Part shown: in pieces, positions 1 through 7,627 of the stretch
How positions within the stretch are numbered: the stretch's first letter is position 1
How the letters are laid out: the number at the start of each line of letters is the position of its first letter
Origin: Rodentibacter heidelbergensis
GTDB taxonomy: Bacteria; Pseudomonadota; Gammaproteobacteria; Enterobacterales; Pasteurellaceae
DNA length: 38,430 nucleotides
Reading direction: 5' to 3'
NCBI RefSeq assembly: GCF_002000125.1
Contig: NZ_MLHH01000022.1
Coordinates: 1-38,430, forward strand
Position numbers and translations under genes: made by a program
The notes under the pieces: model-generated
Databases searched by the model: none
What the model was told of the DNA's origin: nothing
The model's input: only the letters and a program-made list of their open reading frames with translations

Positions 1-757
1 CAACACCGGTTTGCAGATCAGCTTTTTCTTGGTTATCCGGTAAAGCTTGGATCGCATCGTTCGCTTTCGCTTTAGCGGCTTCTACGGCTTCTTTTAATCC
101 TTGAAGCTTATTCGCCTCTTCCTTGCTAATCACACCATCTTTTTGGGCTGCTTCAAATGCTTTTTTATAGGCTTCGGCAGCTTTTTCTGCAGCAGCTACC
201 GCCTCTTTGGCTTTGTTTATTTCTGCTTTGTTATTTGTTTTAGATGAATTGTTATCATTCGAGGCAGATGAACCACCACTGCCACCACCACTTGCAGCAA
301 GCGCAATCCCCCCTGCTAAAGCAGAAAGACCTAATAACCACCATGGATTAAATGCCCAAAATACAGAAGTTAACTCCGTTCCACCTAATGTTTGCGGGAC
401 AATCGTTTGATCAGCAAGCAAACTAACTGCCTCAGATTGCAAACCTGACTCTGGAACATAAGCATAAATACGACCATTCTCATGCTGTCCTACTAATAGG
501 TTTGTGGTTTCACCCGTTTCATCGGTATAGTAATTTTTGATGATAATATCTTCACTCATATCACCATCATTGAAGTGAATCTTTAAATTTTTTCCATCAC
601 GCTGAGTGATAATATTATCTGGGGCAAAACCTGTTTTATCATCAATTAACTGATAATTTGATTTTGCTCTTGCCTCAATAATCAGTTGTTCAGCTTGATT
701 AATTTTGTGACTTGCCATCACTTTCTTTATGCTTAATACTTTTAGCGTTATTGACAT
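1..757 (-). CDS. Large surface adhesin with BapA-prefix-like N-terminus (partial, 3' end outside window)
   Basis: Reading frame open from an ATG at 757 to the left edge; 252 residues are visible. The start follows a good ribosome site (AAGGAG) 8-9 bases upstream. Residues 1 to about 130 resemble the prefix domain of BapA-type biofilm proteins. Next comes a hydrophobic segment beginning NPWWLLGLSALAGGIALAAS, then a Gly/Ser linker, then an Ala/Lys/Glu-rich helical region with EAVEAAKAKANDAIQALP, as found in repeat modules of type I-secreted adhesins. There is no cleavable signal peptide, which suits type I secretion by a C-terminal signal. Surface attachment or biofilm formation is inferred. 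Total length, repeats and secretion signal lie outside the window. Confidence 0.8.
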   Translation of the reverse strand, partial: MSITLKVLSIKKVMASHKINQAEQLIIEARAKSNYQLIDDKTGFAPDNIITQRDGKNLKIHFNDGDMSEDIIIKNYYTDETGETTNLLVGQHENGRIYAYVPESGLQSEAVSLLADQTIVPQTLGGTELTSVFWAFNPWWLLGLSALAGGIALAASGGGSGGSSASNDNNSSKTNNKAEINKAKEAVAAAEKAAEAYKKAFEAAQKDGVISKEEANKLQGLKEAVEAAKAKANDAIQALPDNQEKADLQTGV

Positions 758-769
758 AACTTAGTCTCC

Positions 770-895
770 TTAATTTCTTTCCACAATCGATATCATTACA
801 ACGTAGTGCATGAACACGGGAAAGTATTTGATTCTCTTTTGGCAACTGGGCCATTTCTTAATACCTATCGCTACGGTTAGAAGAAATTTCTTCAT
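770..895 (-). CDS. Possible 41-codon leader ORF just upstream of the adhesin
   Basis: ATG at 895 preceded by AAAGGAG at a good distance; the product begins MKKFLLTVAIGIKKW and ends at TAA (770-772), whose bases abut the adhesin's own ribosome site. The first 12 residues look like the start of a signal peptide, but the rest is not secretory. It may be a leader peptide giving translational coupling to the adhesin, or the stub of a decayed secreted-protein gene. I do not recognise it. The ribosome site is the main support. Confidence 0.3.
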   Translation of the reverse strand: MKKFLLTVAIGIKKWPSCQKRIKYFPVFMHYVVMISIVERN

Positions 896-942
896 AAAAA
901 CTCCTTTCAAGTAATTAAGAAATTTTTGTTTAAAATATCGCC

Positions 943-971
943 GACCCTATTTTTGAGAAAAAAATAGGGTC
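943..971 (-). repeat. Hairpin competing with the adhesin leader terminator
   Basis: A perfect 12-bp inverted repeat (GACCCTATTTTT / AAAAATAGGGTC) with a 5-base loop. Its outer GACCC (967-971 on the minus transcript) is also the last part of the 3' arm of the terminator stem at 967-1013, so the two stems cannot both form fully. Confidence 0.7.
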
Positions 972-1013
972 AGCCGAGAGGAGGAATAATCTCTTCCCCC
1001 TCTCGGCTGACCC
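955..1013 (-). terminator. Strong intrinsic terminator inside the adhesin leader
   Basis: Perfect 15-bp inverted repeat, GGGTCAGCCGAGAGG (967-981) with its complement at 999-1013, loop 17 bases. On the minus transcript it is followed directly by TATTTTTTTCTC. It lies about 210 bases upstream of the adhesin start and more than 300 bases downstream of the rnpB terminator. It therefore either ends an unrecognised short transcript or acts as an attenuator for the adhesin. Confidence 0.75.
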
Positions 1014-1033
1014 CAAATAAAAAAGTCTTTATC

Positions 1034-1076
1034 TCAGGGATAATCTGTAATCAATATCGGAATTACATCACCCTGA
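1034..1076 (-). repeat. Long imperfect hairpin in the adhesin leader
   Basis: TCAGGG (1034-1039) pairs with CCCTGA (1071-1076), and inside it GTAAT (1047-1051) pairs with ATTAC (1062-1066). On the minus transcript it is followed, after a few bases, by a run ending CTTTTTTATTT, so it may be a second, weaker terminator in series with the one at 967-1013. Confidence 0.5.
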
Positions 1077-1166
1077 ATCATTAAACAAATATCTATATTA
1101 TTTTATTGCTTGCCAAAAAGCTGTGTAATTATCTTTATAAACCCCATTAAAGAAATCCGACCTCAG

Positions 1167-1175
1167 CCCCCCCCC
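1167..1175. repeat. C9/G9 homopolymer in the adhesin leader region
   Basis: Nine consecutive C on the plus strand (G on the minus), the type of tract that slips in Pasteurellaceae phase-variable loci. On the minus strand it lies in a short frame: from a GTG at 1204-1206 the reading shifts at the tract. With eight G the frame would continue through LRSDFFNGVY and end at TAA (1098-1100); with the nine seen here it stops after about 19 codons. A weak promoter-like pair (TTGTAT 1222-1227, AATAAT 1198-1203, minus strand) lies just upstream. Confidence 0.6.
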
Positions 1176-1219
1176 AGTGGTAATACCTGTTTGTTTTATT
1201 ATTCACACTCTCAATTTAG

Positions 1220-1336
1220 GTATACAAAAGAAACGATGAGTTAAATAGCGTAATGATAAATTTCAGATCACTCGTTGAAGATCAAAAGGGGGATTTACTA
1301 GATAGACTGTTAGAGAAATGGCGTCAAAAAATTTGA
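1220..1336 (+). pseudogene. Possible gene remnant (38 codons, no recognised family)
   Basis: A plus-strand frame between the TAG at 1217 and the TGA at 1334, with an internal ATG at 1253 and no clear ribosome site. It ends in a charged, amphipathic stretch, DLLDRLLEKWRQKI, that reads like the C-terminus of a real protein. The stop lies inside the rnpB terminator stem. It could be the tail of a deleted gene or chance. Confidence 0.2.
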
Positions 1337-1359
1337 GCTCTGTACAATACAGAGCTCAA
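1325..1359 (-). terminator. rnpB intrinsic terminator
   Basis: Perfect 12-bp stem TTGAGCTCTGTA (1333-1344) / TACAGAGCTCAA (1348-1359) with a 3-base loop, followed on the minus strand by AATTTTTTT. Confidence 0.9.
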
Positions 1360-1421
1360 TATGTGTGAGCAATTTATGAACGATCCTCGTTGATGAAGAC
1401 CAATCACAAAGTGCAGTTATT

Positions 1422-1798
<377 letters not shown>

Positions 1799-1803
1799 CG
1801 CGT

Positions 1804-1832
1804 AGTATAAATGATACGAACTCCAGGCTCAA
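1804..1832 (-). promoter_or_regulatory. rnpB promoter
   Basis: Minus-strand -35 TTGAGC (1827-1832) and -10 TATACT (1804-1809) with a 17-bp spacer, ending about 6 bases before the predicted RNA 5' end. Confidence 0.8.
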
Positions 1833-1891
1833 TCCAATTTGTCATATTTCACTCCAGTTTATCACTTTAAAAATAAAACTCGGTTACAAAC

Positions 1892-1919
1892 TTTACTTTC
1901 TAGCGCATATCCCTATAAT
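1892..1919 (+). promoter_or_regulatory. azoR promoter
   Basis: -35 TTTACT (1892-1897) and consensus -10 TATAAT (1914-1919), spacer 16 bp, 36 bases before the azoR ATG. It is divergent from the rnpB promoter. Confidence 0.6.
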
Positions 1920-1954
1920 GCCCAGCCACTTTAATCAATTACAAAGGAAATAAA

Positions 1955-2539
1955 ATGAATAATATACTCATCTTAAAATCCAGTATTCTCGCGGATAATT
2001 CTCAAACTAACAAATTGGTAGATCATGCTATTGAAAAACTACAAGGTCATACAATTGTAGTTCGAGATTTAGCCAAAGATCCCCTTCCGCATTTTGATGC
2101 AACAGCGGCAGTTGCCGTGCGTGGCGAACCCAAAACAGAAGAAGAAAAACAACTTCTTGCCCTTTCAGACGAACTGGTTTCCGAACTAAAAAATGCGGAT
2201 ACTTTAATCATTGGTACACCAATGTATAACTTACATATTCCTACTCAATTAAAATCTTATTTTGATTTCATCGCCCGTCCTCGTGTCACCTTTCAATACA
2301 CCGCAAACGGCCCAGAAGGCTTATTAAAAGGCAAAAAAGCAGTGATATTATGTGCTTTTGGTGGCTTATATGATGAAGAAAATCTTGTTACACAATATAT
2401 GAAAGCTATTTTAGGTTTTGTGGGAATCACTGACGTACAGTTTGTGTATGCAAAAGGTATCGGTTTTGGCCCTGAAGCGATTGAAAAAGCACTACAATCT
2501 GCCAAAGTAAAAATTAATGATATTTTGACCGCACTTTAA
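1955..2539 (+). CDS. azoR: FMN-dependent NADH:quinone oxidoreductase / azoreductase
   Basis: 194-residue flavodoxin-like protein of the AzoR (formerly AcpD) family, close to the family's usual length of about 200. Seen: an N-terminal beta strand and phosphate-loop region ([18 protein letters not shown]), the FMN-contacting [18 protein letters not shown] segment near residue 90, and CAFGGLY near 132. The enzyme is a cytosolic FMN homodimer that reduces quinones and azo compounds with NADH and limits thiol and quinone stress. The start follows AAAGGAA. The gene stands alone, with its own promoter and a terminator at 2580-2609. Its last codons contain an uptake sequence (2528-2536). Confidence 0.92.
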   Translation: MNNILILKSSILADNSQTNKLVDHAIEKLQGHTIVVRDLAKDPLPHFDATAAVAVRGEPKTEEEKQLLALSDELVSELKNADTLIIGTPMYNLHIPTQLKSYFDFIARPRVTFQYTANGPEGLLKGKKAVILCAFGGLYDEENLVTQYMKAILGFVGITDVQFVYAKGIGFGPEAIEKALQSAKVKINDILTAL

Positions 2540-2579
2540 TTTGATATATCACCTTTTTAAACTTTAAATTTTAAGGTTA

Positions 2580-2609
2580 AAAAGCCCTATTGATGACAAT
2601 AGGGCTTTT
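2580..2609 (+). terminator. azoR intrinsic terminator
   Basis: 13-bp stem AAAAGCCCTATTG / CAATAGGGCTTTT with a 4-base loop and a U-run; A/T tracts on both sides could make it work in both directions. Confidence 0.85.
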
Positions 2610-2645
2610 GACTTTTTAAGTGGTTTTTATCCTTCTGGATAATAC

Positions 2646-2673
2646 TTGTATTACAATAAATACACTCTATAAT
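2646..2673 (+). promoter_or_regulatory. relBE promoter with overlapping palindrome
   Basis: -35 TTGTAT (2646-2651) and -10 TATAAT (2668-2673), spacer 16 bp. The -35 lies in the palindrome TTGTA-T-TACAA (2646-2656), a plausible site for autorepression by the RelB-RelE complex (inferred). Confidence 0.6.
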
Positions 2674-2707
2674 TGCACCAATATAACACACAAAGGGAGA
2701 TTACATT

Positions 2708-2944
2708 ATGGCATTAACAGTCAGATTACCTGACGAACTTCAACAACGTCTAGATCACTTAGCCACACAAACAGGTCGAGCCAAATCTTTCTATGTCAAA
2801 GAAGCACTAGAAGCCTACTTGGAAGATTTGGAAGATTTACTCTTAGCCAATGCAGTTTTAGAGCGAGTTCGTGCAGGTAAAGAAAAAACTTATAGTTTAG
2901 AGGACGTTGAAAATGAGCTCAATTTGGACAGTACAACTCGCTGA
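2708..2944 (+). CDS. RelB-family antitoxin (ribbon-helix-helix)
   Basis: 78 residues. Residues 1-45 (LTVRLPDELQQRLDHLATQT, then SFYVKEALEAYLEDLEDLLL) form the ribbon-helix-helix DNA-binding fold typical of RelB/DinJ-like antitoxins. The acidic C-terminus (SLEDVENELNLD) would wrap and neutralise the toxin. AGGGAGA precedes the ATG. The last 32 bases overlap the toxin gene, so the two are translationally coupled. The protein should also repress its own promoter with the toxin. Confidence 0.88.
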   Translation: MALTVRLPDELQQRLDHLATQTGRAKSFYVKEALEAYLEDLEDLLLANAVLERVRAGKEKTYSLEDVENELNLDSTTR

Positions 2945-3191
2945 TACAGCTAAAAAGCAACTGGAAAAATTAGCGAAGAAAAATCCACAACAAGCCAAAC
3001 GTATTCTTAATTATCTGAAAGAACTTCAAACACTTGAAAACCCAAGAGACAGAGGCAAGGGCTTGGTTGGTGAACTCTCAGGAATGTGGCGTTACCGTGT
3101 CGGTGATTATCGTATTATTTGCCATATTGATAATGGAGAGTTATTAATCACCGCCTTGGAATTAGGACATCGGAGAGAGATTTATCACTAA
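2913..3191 (+). CDS. RelE/ParE-superfamily toxin
   Basis: 92 residues from the ATG at 2913. An in-frame TTG at 2907 was not chosen, because AGAGGA at 2898-2903 is well placed for 2913. The family pattern is clear: an N-terminal helix pair rich in Lys (AKKQLEKLAKKNPQQAKRIL), then the core GMWRYRVGDYRIICHI and the C-terminal HRREIYH. In RelE-type mRNA interferases the Arg and Tyr residues of this core and tail act on ribosome-bound mRNA. A ParE-like gyrase poison cannot be excluded by sequence alone. It pairs with the overlapping antitoxin. Confidence 0.88.
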   Translation: MSSIWTVQLADTAKKQLEKLAKKNPQQAKRILNYLKELQTLENPRDRGKGLVGELSGMWRYRVGDYRIICHIDNGELLITALELGHRREIYH

Positions 3192-3242
3192 TAGCACATT
3201 GGTATGAAATAGTGTTTTAATACCTCACAACTATTATCTCCA

Positions 3243-3344
3243 TATACCATAAAAAGGATAAAAAAAGATTTACCCTCTAAAAAGGATATTTATTGACTTA
3301 TACCCCAAAAGGTATAACATATTCAATATACTTTAAAGGGGATA
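3243..3344 (+). promoter_or_regulatory. HipB operator array: four sites at exact 28-bp spacing
   Basis: Four 18-bp sites fit TAYMC-N8-GKATA, close to the known E. coli HipB operator TATCC-N8-GGATA: 3243-3260 (TATAC/GGATA), 3271-3288 (TACCC/GGATA), 3299-3316 (TATAC/GTATA, perfect palindrome) and 3327-3344 (TATAC/GGATA). Their centres (3251.5, 3279.5, 3307.5, 3335.5) are all exactly 28 bp apart. A -35-like TTGACT lies at 3293-3298, so repressor binding would cover the promoter. The last site ends 4 bases before the hipB ATG. Confidence 0.85.
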
Positions 3345-3348
3345 TATT

Positions 3349-3642
3349 ATGATCGTAACCAGTCCAAAAATGCTTTCTCAAGTTGTTCGTGAATTTCGTT
3401 ATAAAGATAAGCTTTCACAGACCGATATTTCCAAGCAGGCCGGCATCAAACAAGCTACTATTTCCGTTTTTGAAAATACTCCTGAAAGCACAAAAATAGA
3501 AACCTTATTCAAAATTCTGACTGCATTAGAATTAGAATTAGTGGTACAACCTCGTCCCACCTCCACAAAACAAGCACAAAAACAAAACCAAATTGCAGAA
3601 CCTACTGCAATTTATAATAGCGATGATGGAGAAATTTGGTAA
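3349..3642 (+). CDS. hipB: HipB antitoxin (XRE-family repressor)
   Basis: 97 residues, near the 88 of E. coli HipB. Residues about 9-70 form a Cro/C1-type helix-turn-helix (LSQTDISKQAGIKQATISVF), followed by LELELVVQPR. The C-terminal tail is disordered (KQAQKQNQIAEP) and ends in Trp, as in E. coli HipB. It binds the four upstream operators and holds the HipA kinase inactive. The stop codon overlaps the hipA start by one base (TAATG). Confidence 0.93.
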   Translation: MIVTSPKMLSQVVREFRYKDKLSQTDISKQAGIKQATISVFENTPESTKIETLFKILTALELELVVQPRPTSTKQAQKQNQIAEPTAIYNSDDGEIW

Positions 3643-4922
3643 TGGATAATTCACAACTTAATGTGGCAATGAACGGGATTTTAGTGGGGAAATGGCGACG
3701 TTTAAAAAATGGTGCTATGGAATTCCAGTATGATGAAAAATGGCTCTCCTTCTCCCGTTCACGCCCTATTTCTCTTTCACTTCCCCTTTCAACGAAAGTT
3801 TATCGTGGTGATGAAGTCTATAATTTCTTTGATAATTTACTCCCTGATAATGAACAAATTCGTTCACGAATTCAGCAACGTTTCCAAACCAGTACGAAAA
3901 CCCCTTTTGATTTACTTTCAGCAATCGGACAAGACTGCGTAGGAGCAATTCAACTTTATCAGCATAATACACATATCGTAAAAACAGTTTATGCTGAACC
4001 ACTCTCAGCGCAAGACATTGAAAACACGCTAAAAAACTACCGCACTTTTCCACTCGGTATGGCGCAACAAGAAGATTTTCGAATTTCAATTGCAGGGGCA
4101 CAGGAAAAAACCGCATTACTCTACTATGATGGACAATGGAGGCGGCCATTGCACACCACCCCAACCAGCCATATCTTTAAACTACCAATTGGCATAGTAG
4201 GGCAAGGTCAGATGGATCTCTCAAACAGCTGTGAAAACGAGTGGCTTTGCTTGCAAATTATGAAACAACTCGGGCTCAATGTTCCTTTCGCTTGTATTGA
4301 ACATTTTGGTGAAATGAAAGCGTTGATTATTGAACGTTTTGATCGCCGTTGGTCTGAAAACAAAAAATGGCTCATTCGTTTGCCACAAGAAGATATGTGT
4401 CAAGCACTCAATATTGCGCCTGCCAGAAAATACGAATCAGACGGGGGGCCCGGTATTTTATCCATTATGAAATTATTAAATGGTTCGGCAAACCCAAATG
4501 ACGATCGAAAACAATTTTTTAAAGCCCAGATCATATTTTGGTTACTTTGTGCTATTGATGGACATGCCAAAAATTTCAGTCTATTTTTAGAACCACAAGG
4601 ACATTATCGCTTAACCCCTTTTTATGATGTGATTTCAGCCTATCCGCTCATTAAATCAAATAGCTTAGCAAAACAAAAAGTAAAAATGGCGATGGCGTGG
4701 CACGGTGAAAATAAGCACTATTTGTGGGATAAAATTAAGTTACGACATATCTTTACAACAGCGAAATTAGCAGGCTTATCGCAAACCACCGTTGAAGAAA
4801 TTTTACACGAAATAACCAATGGCTTACCAAAAGTTGAGAAAATCAATGTAAGCCATTTACCTAACGAGATTAGCGAACCTATTTTGGATGGTTTAAGAAA
4901 ACAGGCAAAGGAAATTCAATAA
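3642..4922 (+). CDS. hipA: HipA serine/threonine kinase toxin
   Basis: 426 residues from the ATG at 3642 (an in-frame TTG at 3636 lies inside hipB), against 440 in E. coli. Seen: the Gly-rich loop SIAGAQEKTA (149-158), with the Ser that is autophosphorylated in E. coli (S150); FDRRW; LPQEDMCQ; SDGGPG; the catalytic loop IDGHAKNFS near residue 305; and YRLTPFYDV with the metal-binding Asp. In E. coli HipA phosphorylates glutamyl-tRNA synthetase and induces persistence; here all key motifs look intact. A Haemophilus-type uptake sequence lies in the gene (4039-4047), suggesting long residence in or exchange among Pasteurellaceae. Confidence 0.93.
   Translation: MDNSQLNVAMNGILVGKWRRLKNGAMEFQYDEKWLSFSRSRPISLSLPLSTKVYRGDEVYNFFDNLLPDNEQIRSRIQQRFQTSTKTPFDLLSAIGQDCVGAIQLYQHNTHIVKTVYAEPLSAQDIENTLKNYRTFPLGMAQQEDFRISIAGAQEKTALLYYDGQWRRPLHTTPTSHIFKLPIGIVGQGQMDLSNSCENEWLCLQIMKQLGLNVPFACIEHFGEMKALIIERFDRRWSENKKWLIRLPQEDMCQALNIAPARKYESDGGPGILSIMKLLNGSANPNDDRKQFFKAQIIFWLLCAIDGHAKNFSLFLEPQGHYRLTPFYDVISAYPLIKSNSLAKQKVKMAMAWHGENKHYLWDKIKLRHIFTTAKLAGLSQTTVEEILHEITNGLPKVEKINVSHLPNEISEPILDGLRKQAKEIQ
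4039..4047 (-). repeat. Haemophilus-type uptake sequence inside hipA
   Basis: ACCGCACTT, the exact complement of AAGTGCGGT. Another 16 exact copies were found by eye across the window (listed in the findings). Confidence 0.9.
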
Positions 4923-4945
4923 CATAAGATTTTTTCAATCTTCCC

Positions 4946-4981
4946 TTGACTTATTCACCTTGTACTAGTTTAATAGTACAA
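4946..4981 (+). promoter_or_regulatory. trp promoter and TrpR operator
   Basis: -35 TTGACT (4946-4951) and -10 TTTAAT (4969-4974), spacer exactly 17 bp. The -10 lies inside an inverted repeat, TTGTACTA (4960-4967), centre GTTTAA, TAGTACAA (4974-4981), matching the core GTACTAGTT of the enterobacterial TrpR operator. Transcription would start near 4981, only about 22 bases before trpE. Confidence 0.9.
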
Positions 4982-5002
4982 ATTTTTGAAAAGGATTAAA
5001 AA

Positions 5003-6550
5003 ATGCAAAACAAGGCTTTTATTGCGGTAACCACACAACCTGTTTCTTATCATTCAGATACTACCGCCATTTTTAATACATTATGCCATCATCCCAATAC
5101 ATTGCTCCTCGACTCTGCTGAAATTGGCAGTAAAAATAGCTTACAAAGTCTTATATTGATCAATGCGGCAGTTAAGATTACTTGTGTTGGTCACAACGTC
5201 ACATTTAAAGCATTAAATGCTAATGGTAAACAGGTTTTAAAAGGTATTTTTCCTGCTTTAGCTCAGTACAATTCCCTAAGTGCGGTCGATTTTAATGATG
5301 AATTTTCTATTGATTTTTCCCCACTTGATAATCAATTAGATGAAGACAGCAAATTACAATCAGCGACAGTTTTTGATGGGTTACGGGTGATTTCAAATCT
5401 CTACCAACACAGCGATAGCCCCGTTTTTTTAGGTGGTTTATTTGCTTATGATTTAGTCGCTAATTTCATTCCGATGAATGATATCACCTTAAAAGATGAT
5501 GGGATTTCTTGCCCTGATTATCGTTTTTATCTGGCTGAGCATTTGATCACAATTGATCATCAAAGCCAACAGGCCACCTTGAAAAGTTACTGTTTTTCGC
5601 AAGAAGAACAGGTTAATGTCGCCAAAACCGCCCTCGCTATCACACAACAATTAAAAAACATCGATCACATTTTATCCATTAAATCTGCCAGTGATGAGGT
5701 AAAAACGAATTTTGAGGATCCTGAATTTATCAATGTAGTGAGAGACTTAAAACACCATATCAATATTGGGGATGTTTTCCAAATCGTCCCTTCCCGTCGC
5801 TTTTCTCTGGCTTGCCCTAACCCACTGGCAAGCTATGCTCAACTGAAACAAAATAATCCAAGTCCGTATATGTTCTATATGAATGATGAAGAATTTATTT
5901 TGTTTGGTGCCTCACCGGAAAGTGCACTGAAATATACAGCGAAAAGCCGTCAGTTAGAAATTTATCCAATTGCCGGATCTCGTCCGCGTGGGTTTGATGC
6001 ACATGGTAATATTGATCCCGAATTGGACACCCGTTTAGAACTGGAATTACGGTTAGATCACAAAGAGCAAGCAGAACATTTAATGTTAGTAGATTTAGCA
6101 CGCAATGATATTGCCCGAGTTTGTCAAAGTGGTACACGTCAAGTGGCAGAATTGATGCAAGTGGATCGTTATTCGCATATTATGCATTTGGTTTCCCGAG
6201 TGGTGGGCAAACTTCGCCCTGAATTAGATGCCCTTCACGCTTATCAAGCCTGTATGAACATGGGAACGCTCACCGGCGCGCCAAAAATCAAAGCAATGCA
6301 GCTTATTTATCAATATGAACAACAAAAACGCCACAGTTACGGTGGGGCGATAGGTTATCTCACTTCTGATGGTAATTTAGACACTTGTATCGTGATTCGC
6401 TCGGCTTTTGTACAAAACGGCATTGCCCATGTGCAAGCAGGCTGTGGCGAAGTGTTAGATTCCGATCCGCAAATGGAAGCCGATGAAACCCGACACAAAG
6501 CGGCGGCAGTATTAAAAGCAATTCGTCAGATCAACACACAAGCCAAATAA
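5003..6550 (+). CDS. trpE: Anthranilate synthase component I
   Basis: 515 residues, full length. It converts chorismate to anthranilate using ammonia from TrpG, the first committed step to tryptophan. The feedback-inhibition motif is LLLDSAEIGSK (residues 34-44; LLESADI in enterobacteria), with the partner segment NPSPYMFYM near 290. Catalytic chorismate-binding motifs are PIAGSRPRG, LARNDIARV and GTLTGAPKIKAMQ. AAAGGA precedes the ATG. It is the first gene of an operon with trpG (10-bp gap). The short leader leaves no room for a leader peptide and attenuator, so repression by TrpR appears to be the main transcriptional control. Confidence 0.97.
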   Translation: MQNKAFIAVTTQPVSYHSDTTAIFNTLCHHPNTLLLDSAEIGSKNSLQSLILINAAVKITCVGHNVTFKALNANGKQVLKGIFPALAQYNSLSAVDFNDEFSIDFSPLDNQLDEDSKLQSATVFDGLRVISNLYQHSDSPVFLGGLFAYDLVANFIPMNDITLKDDGISCPDYRFYLAEHLITIDHQSQQATLKSYCFSQEEQVNVAKTALAITQQLKNIDHILSIKSASDEVKTNFEDPEFINVVRDLKHHINIGDVFQIVPSRRFSLACPNPLASYAQLKQNNPSPYMFYMNDEEFILFGASPESALKYTAKSRQLEIYPIAGSRPRGFDAHGNIDPELDTRLELELRLDHKEQAEHLMLVDLARNDIARVCQSGTRQVAELMQVDRYSHIMHLVSRVVGKLRPELDALHAYQACMNMGTLTGAPKIKAMQLIYQYEQQKRHSYGGAIGYLTSDGNLDTCIVIRSAFVQNGIAHVQAGCGEVLDSDPQMEADETRHKAAAVLKAIRQINTQAK

Positions 6551-6560
6551 GGAATACGTT

Positions 6561-7142
6561 ATGGCAAATATTCTTTTTTTAGATAACTTTGATTCCTTCA
6601 CCTATAACCTTGTGGATCAATTTCGTGTTCTAGGACATCAAGTTAAAATTTACCGCAACGATTGCGATCTAGAACAACTCGTTGAAACGGCACTCACAAC
6701 GCCAGATACTATCCTTGCCCTCTCCCCCGGCCCCGGTACACCCGCCGAAGCAGGCATTTTGTTGCCGTTAATTGAACGTTTGAAAGACAAAATCCCGATG
6801 ATCGGAATTTGTTTAGGTCATCAAGCCTTAATTCAAGCCTTTGGCGGAAAAGTGGTTCACGCAGGTGAAGTATTACATGGGAAAGTTTCTAAGATCACTC
6901 ATGATAATGAAGCGATGTTTAAAGATCTCATCAACCCGATGCCCGTTGCCCGCTATCATTCTCTTATGGGGCAAGATTTACCGGCAGAATTTGTCGTCAA
7001 TGCAGAATATAACGGTATTATTATGGCAATTCGCCACCGTAACTTGCCAATTTGCGCATTCCAATTCCACCCGGAAAGTATTTTAACAGTACAAGGATCG
7101 CAACTCTTACAACAATCCATTGAATGGTTACTCCAACACTAA
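6561..7142 (+). CDS. trpG: Anthranilate synthase component II (glutamine amidotransferase)
   Basis: 193 residues, a stand-alone class I glutaminase that feeds ammonia to TrpE. Seen: the N-terminal FLDNFDSFTYNLVDQ, oxyanion loop LSPGPGTP, nucleophile elbow GICLGHQALI with catalytic Cys, and FQFHPESILT with the catalytic His-Glu pair. Unlike E. coli, where TrpG is fused to TrpD, the two are separate here, as in H. influenzae. The start follows AAGGAA, 10 bp after trpE. Confidence 0.96.
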   Translation: MANILFLDNFDSFTYNLVDQFRVLGHQVKIYRNDCDLEQLVETALTTPDTILALSPGPGTPAEAGILLPLIERLKDKIPMIGICLGHQALIQAFGGKVVHAGEVLHGKVSKITHDNEAMFKDLINPMPVARYHSLMGQDLPAEFVVNAEYNGIIMAIRHRNLPICAFQFHPESILTVQGSQLLQQSIEWLLQH

Positions 7143-7160
7143 AAACAATAAATCTTATAA

Positions 7161-7556
<396 letters not shown>

Positions 7557-7627
7557 CCGCTTCATTGGCTGAGGTTATAACAAAACCACTTCATGAGGAT
7601 AATCCACAATAGAATAAGGAACAGATA

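Noticed and set aside
4926-4942. Hairpin AAGATT/AATCTT as a hipA terminator
   Set aside because: Six AT-rich pairs and no T-run; it overlaps the trp promoter region.
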